Origin: Coturnix japonica
Lineage: Eukaryota > Chordata > Aves > Galliformes > Phasianidae
Length of the DNA: 64,000 bases
Assembly (NCBI RefSeq): GCF_001577835.2
Contig: NC_029526.1
Coordinates: 2,077,510-2,141,509, forward strand
Direction: 5' to 3'
Under the pieces are notes generated by a model, which saw only the letters and a list, made by a program, of their open reading frames with translations, was not told the DNA's origin and did not search any database. Below, one piece after another: positions 48,312 to 60,300 of this stretch (positions are counted from its first letter, which is position 1; each line of letters starts with the position of its first letter). Position numbers and translations under genes: made by a program.

Positions 48312-51300
48312 ATGGGAGAAAGGACAGACTATGCTAAGTCTCATAGCTCACTGGCTGAATACAGCCCCGTCAGTAAATCAGACAAGACAGATCCAAATGA
48401 CCACTCTGAAATACAGGATGGAAACCAAAACACAATGCAATTAAAGAAAGAAATATCTTTGCTAAATGGGATAAGCCTGATAGTAGGCAACATGATCGGT
48501 TCAGGTATCTTTGTCTCACCCAAAGGAGTTCTCATCTACAGCAAATCTTATGGATTGTCTCTAGTCATTTGGGCAATTGGAGGGATTTTTTCAGTCTTTG
48601 GAGCTCTCTGCTATGCTGAACTTGGAACCACTATTACAAAATCAGGAGCCAGTTATGCGTACATCTTGGAGTCTTTTGGGAGCTTCATTGCTTTTATTCG
48701 TTTGTGGACCTCACTTCTAATTGTTGAACCAACTAGTCAGGCTGTTATTGCAATCACCTTTGCTAACTACATAGTTCAGCCTTTCTTCCCATCTTGTGAT
48801 CCTCCATATATTGCTTGTCGTCTCATAGCAGCTGCTTGTGAGTGTAAGTATTTCTACCACGGTAATTTTTTTTTTTTTTATCTGCAGATAAGCTTCATTT
48901 AATCAAATCCTACTGAGTCCCAGTGTTGTTGTGTACTGAAATGATTTGAATTACACTAGGAAAAACAACTGTTTCCAACATATGAACAACTTAGAAATAC
49001 TATTCCGTCAGTTGATATGTTCTAATTCAGAAGCAGAACAGTGTTTGACTCTTCCAGGCTGACTTGCCTGAGAAAAATGAAAATAAGTTTGTTTTCCTTC
49101 AGAGAGGTATATTAAATCAAACCCTAAGGTATCCTTGGTATGGTCTATGAGTTGTTCTTATGCTGTGAATTCTGCTGTAACTTATTTTTCAGTAACTTCT
49201 CCGTACAGACGTGATCAGGTCATTTCTCTGGTTGATTTTCAGAAGGTCAGAGATTCACAGAATGGCTTGAATTGAAAAGGGGCATTAAAGGTGACCTCAT
49301 TCCAAACCCTGCTGATGATCATTCATTCTGGGTTCTTTATGCTTGTGGTTAACAGTAGCATCAAAAAAAAAAAAAAAAAAAAGGCTGTACCTATTGTAAA
49401 GCTGTTTTGAAATCAGGAAATCATGTGTGCAGATAGAACACTGAAATGTTTGTAGTCAGATAGCTGGCTTGGTTAGTCAGTATAGAGGAACATCATCATA
49501 TGCTTCAAATCAGGACTGTTTTGCTGTATGAAAAGAATGGAACTGATTGTACAGTGTGTGCTTTGACTTTGGGTATTTCATATGAAGTGCTTATTCTACA
49601 TCCATGTTCTTCATTTCCAGTACACAGTGAAAATATTTTTTAGGAAGTCTGCGTGGCAACTTTTGGTTATGTACTGTGCAGTGTCACTGCATGTGGAGCC
49701 TGCACTCCCTGTCAGCCTGATGTTCTTGTCATACAGCTGACAGGGAACTCGAGCTTTTTGCTGCTGCAGGAGGGAGATGTGCTGTTCCTAGTTGGTTCCC
49801 TTCTGAGGCAACAGGGAGCCTGTTGAAATAGCTGTGATGTTCCTTGTGTGGTTGTTTGTGTAGAACTGGGGGAGAGGGACCAGGCACAGTAGCAGTGTGT
49901 GCTTCCAATAGTTGAGCTCTGTAATTAGCTGTAAACCACTCCCATATCCGTTTTTAGGGGGTTAATTTGTTATTGCTGGGAAAGCACTCATGTGGGCCAA
50001 GGGACACAGCAAATGGGAAGAATAATCTCATACTTTCTCCAGAAATATCTGTCAGCTTGCTCAACTGTGTTCCCTTCCCTCCCCACCCCCCCAGATGTAT
50101 GAACACATTTTGCCATGACAGCTTCAGGGCAGGAATGGAGGACCTGTAACATCATGTCCATGTTCCTTGAACAGATACTGTCCCAAGGTATCCTGGCACA
50201 GATCTGTTGCTAAGAGAGGGAATCTAGCACCTTTTGTTTTTCTTTCTCTTCCCCCCTTTCCTCCCCTTCCCCCCGCCTTTCTTCTGGAGACATGACAGCA
50301 AGGTCACAGTCATGGAGATGAAAGACTGATTGTAACAGCCCATGCTGTGGTTTAAATGCTTGTCCTGCCTTGTTCCAGGCCTCTGCTGACATTCATCCCT
50401 GCTCTCCAGCTTCATGTGGCTGTTGCTGAAGCCTATGCTGTTCCCTGGCAGGGCTGAAGTTGTGTCAGTCCTTACCTGTGGGTAAGGGTAATGCTGTATT
50501 AATGAAGCTGCTGGCAGCCAAAGTCTGAATGCTGGTTATGTATAGGTTGTATGCGAGAATAAATGTGCTTGTGGTGGTGTTTTGTACTCCGGTGAGGTCT
50601 GTTTTAGAGTTACACAGCAATGTTTGTCATTTGTTTTGGAAATCGGGTTGGCATCTGGTGCTGCAGATCTAAACATGGCAGTTCTCAGCAGCCTTAAGTA
50701 GCCAAATGATGTTAAGTTGAAGAAAGCATGAGAGAATAACGTAGGTAAAGGGCATGACTTGTTCAGATTCTTCATTGTTTTCTTTCATTTATCTTTTTTA
50801 AAGAGTCCAGAGACAGAATAGCATTTTATCTGGAGACCAAAGCACAACTCAGAATAAGAAAGAGCTAATAACAGTTGCTCCTAGTTGAAAATTCCTTAAA
50901 AAATATTTGAGTGCTGAAATACACCCTGTGAGCAAATACTCCGTGAGTAATACCAGTCGTTAACTCTGAAGAGCGGAGACCAAGCAGAGCTGTTTATTTC
51001 CTGAGCGTTCTTTGCTGGCAGTGCTGCCTTCTGAAATTTGATACAACTATTTTTCCCCCCTTGCCAAGCTCTGTGGAGTCTGGTTCAGCTGTTCTGTTGT
51101 ACCCGCACCAGCAGTGAGATCATTACCTTTCTTTTGTTACCTTTTACATGATTACTCTTCTGTTTAGTAACTATGTTCATTATATTTATATCTTAATTGG
51201 ATCATATTATTCTTGGATGATTGGAAAGGAAATAATTTATCACATCTCTGATTTTGATGTGCTGCCACCTTAATTCTTTATCAAATTGTATTTCTATGTA

Positions 51301-54300
51301 TTAATGCATGTGTTAAAAAACACGTAGCACAAGAAAAATCTGTGGAGATAAAAACTGCAGTAGAACATGACCATGTTTTTGCTAACACTGAGAACTGGAG
51401 GAAAATACATAAGGGTTGGAATAAAATATATAATGATGATGATCTGCATAAGCAAAATGTTCACTGATAGTGTTTTATTGAGTAAAGGACCCTGAAAATA
51501 CTGAACCTATGAAGTATTCAGCATCGGAGTTCAGGCAGAGGTTGGCTCTCTGCCTGAGGAAAAAGTGAAGTGCTGAGAGCCACGAAAACAATGTATTTCA
51601 ACAGTAGCTTGAAAAACATTTTTGTGGGAAGTTGATCATATGAGTAAGTTTAGTCAGCTGCTGTTAGAAAAATACTTGTGAAATCTGGAACTCCAGTTCC
51701 ATTTCAGTCTTGTGAAATAGGTCTGACACTGATTTATTGTGGGGTAGAGGGAAGAATATACTTTGATTACACATTATTTGCCACCAGTTCCTAAAAATAC
51801 AGGATCATAGAATAGTTTGTGTTGGAAAAGACCTTAAATATCATCTTGTTTCAATCCTCTGATGTAATATTGCATTAGTAATATTGTATTAGTTACATAC
51901 CATGCCATTTGGTCAGATCTGTTCTAGTCTCAGTTGTTAATTCAGTATAACACAGCTGGAAAAGTGCAATGAATTGCCTGTGAGCAAGTTCAGTATTTTA
52001 GATAGTTTGTGGATGTTGAACTGATCCTCAGAGTTAACAAGGAAGAGTGGAACCTTTTAAAGCACTATTTTAATAATTAACTTAAAGGAATTTTTGGATA
52101 ATCTTTCATTAATCAGAACAATACTGTTAATAATTTCATGTCTTTGTTTCTCTAGCTTCAAAATTGTTGCAGAATGTATCTGATGGAGGTAACCAGGAAA
52201 TGGGTCATGTTATTAGAGGACCACAAATGTGGGGAAGGTTTTTCCTTCCCTCTTTTGAAACACTGTGTTTTATGAGCCTTTAAAATGTGTTTCCTCTGTT
52301 GTGTGTTTTTTTGGTTTGTTTCCAACCAGTGTGTTTTGAATACCTATATACTGGTATTCTGCTTAGTTTAATCTAAGTAGTAATGTAGGAGGTGAGTGCT
52401 TATTATCTTTGAGAAATGAATTAAATTAAATAATGTTTAAATTGCATTTTAATTTTTTTTTTTTCTTCTCCCCACCCCTAGGTCTTCTAACATTTGTAAA
52501 TTGTGCCTATGTAAAATGGGGAACGCGGGTGCAGGATATATTCACTTATGCTAAAGTTGCTGCTCTTATTGCCATCATCATAACTGGAATTGTTAAAATA
52601 TGCCAGGGTAAGCATATAGTCATAAAGCAATATTATACTGTGATAAGCTGTCCTGTCTGGGTTGACTTTGATCTAGGAGAAAGAAGGTAACTGATTGCTC
52701 AGCCATTTTGTGCCATTTACTGCCTGTTATGGGGAATAATAAAGGAAAACCGAAAAATACAGAGCAAGCAAAATACAGCGGGAGTGAAGAAAGCTGTGAA
52801 CTTCGTGAAAGAACATTTTACTTTGCACTGAGGTCAACTGAGGGCTGTTTTTACAAAATTAACTTTGTGCAGGTCGGAAGGTGACTGAACCTGAAGTTAG
52901 AGAGACATGTAAGGACATGTGACCAGATCTATGTGACAAAAGTTTGTGGCTGTTTTTGTGCTGAAACGCTGAGTTCTGTTACAGCTGTTGGAAGTTAGAA
53001 AGTTGATGCCTTTGGGGATTCTGTGTGTGTCTGGTCTGTGCTGGGCTTGTGCCTTCAAGGAGAAAATTCTCAAGCAAGTTTTATTCTTACCCTTTCCCTT
53101 GAGGAGGATTTATTACTATACTAACTTCGACATGCTTAGAATAGTTAGATGTAACTTAGAATAAATAAAATTGCCATGCTTCAGGCTGCCACAAGCACCT
53201 TTTCTTGGCCATTTGTGTCCTTTGCTCTAAGTGGTTATTGTTGAAATAATCTATTGTGAATGGAGCAAGAATAATGTAGGTGAGCACCCTGCCAGCGTGC
53301 TCCATCCTTAGCATGACTGTTTTGCAGGTACTAAGCTTGTTCCATACTAACTACTTCTCACTGGCTCATTTTATTTATTTTCTGCCTACATTTATGTCAA
53401 GAGAATAGTGATCTGTGATTAGGATAAAAAGCAGGAAATAGATGTGAGGGTAGATAAGAGGCCTCAAATACTTCCCTGTCCAGTTCTGATGAAGTCTAAA
53501 GACTTTGGGATGCGTAGTGCAGGGGACATTTTGTAGTGGCATAACAAGTCACCATTCCGTGTTTGGTCTGTATGTGTAAAGTAAAGAACATATACAACAG
53601 CCATGAGGAGGAAGGTAGTTTTGTGCAGGCACAAAAGAGTGTAGTTATAGTAGTAGTAGCATCCACAGAGCATAGCTTTTAGTGTTTTATGTGCTCTGCT
53701 TAGTCTCATGGCTGAAGCACAGAGTGGAAATGAAGAAAGTATTCAGTAAGCAGCTTTGAAGAAGTTATGATTTGTGAGTTCTTGTGTCTGTGTGTCAAAC
53801 TGAAGGAAACTACTGGATGTATTTATCATAGAATCACAAGGTTGGAAAGGACCTACAAGATCATCTAGTCCAATTGTCCTTCCATTACCATCGCTACCAC
53901 AAATCTAATTATCCCACAGCTCATTGTGTCTTCTCTGTATGCAGGATATTCGTCACACTTTCAAAACTCTTTTGAGGGATCTTCTGTTGATGTCGGAGAC
54001 ATTTCCCTCGCTCTCTACTCTGCCTTGTTCTCTTATTCTGGTTGGGATACACTCAATTTTGTGACCGAAGAGATCAAAAACCCAGAAAGGTGAGAGGTTT
54101 GAGCTTTCTAAAACCTGGCTATTCCCAGCTGCTCATTTTGTATTTGTCTTTTGCTAATGAGCTCTAAACTTATACAGAAATGAATGAAAACTACTCCATA
54201 CACTGATGGTGAGGCCATGGATAATCATCAGCTAAGAATTATTAGCTTTAATCACAGTTGTGAGAACTAATGAGTCTAGATCTAGATTGCTATTAGTTGC

Positions 54301-57300
54301 AACAGGTGTTAATGCTGCAATGTAGTAGTTATGTAAGTCTGGCCTATATTTGTGCAGTAATTCTAATCTAACACTGAAGAATGTTATCTTTTTCATGAAT
54401 TAATGGTGTGAAAGTGTGGCTGACTACACTAGTCCTGTTCAGTCCTGAGTCTGTAAGCAGACACCTTTATGTTAAAAATAGAATGTCATTTGATTATTAT
54501 TTTTTGCTTCCTATTATAAGCAACAGCTCGGATTGCTATAGCTGGAAGATAAAGAACGTAAGAATTTTTGTTGTTTTCTTTCAGTTCTCCCAGCAGTGGA
54601 CTTGTAGAATTCCTTCTGTTACCCCAGGGCTCTGTGCTGCACATTTATTTAACAGTAGATTTGTGTATTAAAAATATAAAATAGTGGATAATTTCTTATA
54701 AATAATATACTTACTACTTATAAATAATAAATATACTTACATAATTGTCACCATTCCGTGTTTTTTATTTTAAAGTGAGTGAGTGGGAGAGGAAGGCTGA
54801 AAGTAGTGCTGTGTATGTCTGGTTTCAAGTCCAACCATGCACTTCACACTGCAAGCCTACTACTAAGCCATGTCCATAATCACCAGTATTAAGCAGCCTG
54901 CTTAACTTGTTCTGTGCTGTGATGAGAGCAGATGAAGGCTTTTGCTTTGATGTAGTGGATCTCCATGCTCTCATGCTAGAGCTACAGCATTCTTCAGGGA
55001 GAATGAGTGCAGTGGCTCAGAGTTCTGCTCCTTTGGATTCTATCTGTGGTGCTTAACATGGGTAGTCGGAAATAATTTAAGGCAGGTGGATTTGAAGGCT
55101 GTAGTCACCAATCTGGAAACCCTAAAGTTAGGGTATTGAAGAACATTTCTTCTCTAAGGTAAAAGATGTAAATCAGTGAGATAATTCTGTTACTGATTTT
55201 TTCCTTAGGCTGCAGGTTTGATTTATTTATTTTTTTAACTTGTCTTACAGGAACTTACCACTGGCTATTGCTGTGTCTATGCCAATTGTGACTTTCATCT
55301 ACATTATGACCAATGTAGCTTACTATACAGTGCTGGATGTTCAGGCTGTTCTCTCTAGTGATGCTGTGGCAGTGGTAAGTTGACTGTGTAGCACTTCACT
55401 ATGTTACTCACCCTTCACTTCTTTGGGATGTGTTTCACGTGTTTCTCAAGTGGAACAAAACAGGAAAAAATGTCCTTACTCTTCTGTAATGCTTCAGTGA
55501 ATACAGAGAGAAGAAAAGATTTGCCATGAAATTTTTGTCTTAAAATAGAAAAGTTAATGAAATCACATGCAATAGTAATATATGAGCAGACTGAATAAAG
55601 TAAGCTCAGATACAACTTGTTAATGTGTTTTGCATAGAAGCTAACCAGACTTGTGTGTTTTGAGCTGATTGTAAATTAGACTCATTAGTACATAATGGCC
55701 TTTTCTGTTCCTTCATGCTGCAGTATTTAAAAAGCTCAAGGTTCTGTGTGGGTATTCATTGGTGTGATGCATATCTGGGGAGCAATGTGTTGCATTAGCT
55801 GTGACAAAGTTTAGCTTTGCATCTCCTTTCCAATAACATAAATCCATGTCTTCCCCAGATTGTATTAATTTCACCAACAACTTTTAATATTTAAAGTGTT
55901 TGGGTTTTTTAGTATGCAAATAGAAGTTCAAGTCCAATTAAAGTATAAAGCTTCTTAAAATGAAAGCTGGACAAAACATGTTTTATACTCAAAGCTGGTC
56001 ATTATACAAAAGTGAAGGGGTTTTATTTTGTTTTGCTTCCTTTTCCTGTAGCTGTATTTCTTATTTCTGTATCCTTAAGATTTTAGGGGCAAAATCTCAC
56101 CGCCTTCCTGGATATTTACACTAGAGGGAAAGAAATAACCTTCTCCCCCTTTATATTCTCATGTAGCTCCTAAAATTCAAGTAGCCAGATAATGGACAGA
56201 GAGAGTTAAATTAATCAAAATAAAGCAAATAGTGCTTGGTTCCCATAAAGGATTACTGTAATAAAAACTGGTTTAGCCAATCAGCAAACTCTTGTTTAAC
56301 TGCATTTGGGCAGAAGGTTAGGCAAGAGCACTTATTTGATGTATTTAAAACTTGAGTATTGGTGTTTAATGTAAGCTTGCAGAATAGTTAATGGTAAATG
56401 TGGGTTGTATGCTGTTGTCTCTAAAGTAGTTATGCAGACATTTATTTCAAAGCATACTGAAAGTAGACAAATTCTAATTCTTGGCCTCTTCTTAACTCGA
56501 GTGTAGAAATGGCAAGTTGTCATAAAATGCATCATTAGAGACTTGATGAAACACTTCAGAATGAAACAAAAGAAGACAATGGTGGAAATATTTGAGTCAA
56601 CATATACAAAGGGATAATAAAGTCTCCAGGAAGGTTTCTGTTGTAGGCTTTGTTAACCCATATGTAGTATCTTTCAGTGACTCTCAATGGTATTTTTAAT
56701 TCTTCTCCATAATGAACTAATCCAGACAAAACTAAAAGCCAGTACAAAGTTCATTGTCCATCATGACTTCAGGAAAGCAATACAATGCTGTTTTTTGTAG
56801 AAGATTTGGAAAATATTTTGCCTTGACAGCAATGAAACTCTTCAGAGCAGGTTGCCCACCGAGAGTACACTGTGCCTACTGCCCAGCTCCTGGCTGCTGC
56901 TGTCACAGAGGGTTTTTGGTGAATGGGTTCAGGAAGACTGATCCACCTTGCTAACTCTGGGGGAAAGGTTCAGTTTGTGGCCTGTCCAGTCTTTGTGGCT
57001 GTGCATAACACGTGATTGTACTGCAGCAGGAATGAGCAGCAAGATAAAGAAGGGATCAGGGATACCTGTATATTAATATGCATGTGAAACCCAAGGCTAA
57101 TTCTCTGTGATTTTACTTATACTTCATGTAGTTATTTGACATGGTTTTAGATCAAAAGTGAGTATATATTTACTTGTGTATATATACCTTTGTGTGTATT
57201 TATACACATATACACTGTAATTTTACATGAAATTGCAGTGCACAGAACTGCTCAGGTCTTCTCTATTATGGGAATCATGTGAAAATGCAAAGTTAAAAAA

Positions 57301-60300
57301 AAAAAAAAAAAGAAGAAGAAAGGCTTAGTGGTAACTTAATCCTCAGTCAATCTAATTACTTGCTGAGATATTAGGTGACTAGAATGTGAATGAAAGTGTG
57401 TTTGAGATTCCAGGGGATTTATGGGTAGTGATAATTTTAATGGAACTTAATGGGATGATTGACTTTAGACATCTAAGGCTGAGCTTTTTCATTAGATCTC
57501 AGGATTGCCAAATACTTGTGCTTAAAAGTTTAACTAAACTAAAGGCATAACTGTCTGAAGGCATTTTGCTGAGACATGTTATCAGCTGGCAAGCAGCGTT
57601 CTGCTGAGTGCCGTTACTTATATCCCTGTTAGAATGAAAAGGTGGAAGTTCAGCTGAACTTAACATATGACTCATTAATGATTCCTTTTTGTTGCTGATA
57701 CAAATTCAATTGCCCAGTTTTAGAAACTAAATTTAAGCATGGTCTGCTAATATATTAACAATTAATGTGGACCTCAGTAAGGAATGAGGTAGAGTAGAAC
57801 TGGTGATCTGACTCAAACTCTGTGTAATACTTGCTGATATTTCAAGTTGCAGTAGGTGAATGCAGTCTGTATGCTCTTGGAATATATCTTCTGGTTTAGC
57901 CCCTCCTAAAAGGGAAGCTGCCCCTTGCTCTGAGACTTAAAGCTCTTTTTTTGTTGAAGTACCGTGGCAGCAGCTGGCTTAGGAGCCTGCAAATACCATT
58001 TGGCTATTTGCTGATCATGTGCAAATCACTTCCTTTCTCAAAGATTCCTGTCTGTGTTTCAGTTCTCACTTTTATTTTGCTTTTGCATGCAAACCATCAC
58101 AGCCATTGCTGTTAAGATCTACGCACATGAAGCAGTTCCTCTGTAGCACACATATAGACTAAAGGGTAGAAATTTTATATCAGTTTCCCATGTCCTTGAA
58201 CAGCTGTTTTTTGCAGTTATGAGTGCCACAGGAATTTTTGTTCATGAAGCCTCTCACAAGGCTGTACAGCTCAGTCATCTTTATTCCAAATCCACAGGCA
58301 ATTTCAGCTGTGTCTTTCAATTCTATCTTGTGATTCCAGCACTGATCAGTCCAATTTAACCTGGTGTGCTCATATTCTAGAACAGACTATGCTTTGCTAT
58401 ACCTCATCCTCCAGTGAAATAGGAACTTAGGAGTCTGTGTGACTTAACAGTTTATATTTTCCATAGTGTATAGTTAAACAACGTTTGAATCGTTCTTTTC
58501 TCTGTTTAGCCAGAAATTGCCAAGTCACTATTAGACCCTGTGTGTTACTTCCCTTACTTTATTTGGCCAGTCACTGGCTTCTTTCCTGAAGAGGGAAACC
58601 TGCTTGTGTTTAGCTGCCTATGTCACATCCACTGTCCTTGGTTACACTTGCATCTCCCAGTAAAGTTCCTTTGGATGAAATGCATGTTCCGTACCTTATA
58701 ATGGAAGAACTGTTTATTAGAATCATACAAAGAGATAATTATGCTTCTTCAAATGATTCAACCAACAGAATGGCGGATGACACGACAGGAGATCTGAACA
58801 TTTTGTTCTTAAATGTCTTTGTGTCACCTTTACAATTTTCTGCCTGTGTTCCCAGTTGATGTTCTCCCTTTCTCCTGCCTTTATAATATTCAGCAATAAA
58901 TCTAACTTGGTCAAACTGAACGGATGTCATACAGTATCTTGACAAATGTAATCTATGACAGTGAGAAACCTGATGTGCTCAGTGGCTTTTTTATTTGAGC
59001 AGCTTCCTGATTGCCATAGATCATGATCTTTGTTTCCTTTAGGAATTAGCCCCTTAAGGGCCTGGGAAGCTGAAAACTGAGAAAACAGCTCAGATTGCCC
59101 AGTCTTGTAATGCAGGGATGTGTTTATAGTCTGCCTCAAGAGAAAAGTCATAACAGAATTAATTGCACTTCATAGATACTAGCCAGACTTCTCATCTCTT
59201 TCACACAATATGTGAGGTAAATATGGGCAAGAATGTTGTAGAACCGAGCCTGGAAAAACTTGCATGTGCAATAAGGTCTTGAAATGAGCTATTTAAGGAG
59301 GCCCCATAGCTGCCTTTTAAGCCTTCCTAATCAAAGTAGCTCATAATCTTTCAGTATAGCTTTGTATGAGTTTCTGGTTCCTGTTAGAGTACTTTCTCTT
59401 TGCATTTATCCATCTGCTCAGTTCTGTTTTTCTGACTTGCCAGCATTGTTTGCAGCTCAATGTGCTCTCAGTGCAGTCTGCCATTTTTCACGTGCACTTT
59501 TGTGTGCAGCCAAGTATGATGAAGTTCTCATCTTGTGGTTCCTAAAATAAATGTGGGTCTTTTTGCTTGTCCTGTGTGCCTGAACTACTGGGTGTGAGGT
59601 GGTATCCCCCGTGTTTTGTTGTGGCAGCTCTTTATGTGGGATAACTCCTGCTACGTTTAGTTTAGAGCATTAGTATAGAGCTACTGTTTGGGCACTTAAA
59701 AGGATAGAAAGTATTCTTGTAACCATTCACTGAGTCCCGGTTGATGATCATGAGATCAAACTAAGACAGGTCAAAAATGTAGTTAAATTAGTCATTCATG
59801 TCTTTAGACAAAGCTGTATTTCAGTTTTCAGTAGTTCTTCTGGGAGTAATATGTAACATTTCAGTTGTGAGGAAACAAGGGCAGTCCAGCTGAGAAGTGC
59901 ATGGCTGGGAGCACCTGACTTTTTCCTTCATTATTTTTCCTTGTTGGCCATTTGGGAAGAAAATCAGAATGAAGGAAGTGATTCTAGGTGCATGTCTTTC
60001 TACACTGTGTGTGTATATATGTATATCTTACATGTCCAATGTATGGGAGAGCATAAAAAGACATTATCTTTGATTGCAAGTGCTGTATAAGCCATTAAAT
60101 TCTTTTATGTTTCCTAGCTATTAGAAGCAGTTCTAGTTGAAGTCTGGGCTACAGGGCTTGACAGACTATAGCAGAGATGACAATTTAATCTCTTAATCCT
60201 TCTTGCTCTTTAGACTTTCTCAGAAGAAACCTGAGAAGAAATCCATCCCCATAGTGGTGGCTTTCTCCTGTTATGGTGGACTAAATGCTTCTGCTATAGC

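Larger units (their letters stand above)
48844..52481 (+). other. SLC7A6: SLC7A6 intron 2
   Basis: AT-rich intron with CR1 fragments at 49253-49312 and 51800-51865, an A20 run (49363-49382) and a pyrimidine-rich tract (50233-50285). The acceptor is a long T/C tract ending CCCCTAG. I see no other exon. Confidence 0.75.

Noticed and set aside
58620-58930. 79-codon open frame followed by AATAAA in SLC7A6 intron 5
   Set aside because: It considered as a processed pseudogene, but the peptide matches no family I know, and there is no poly-A tract or flanking duplication.
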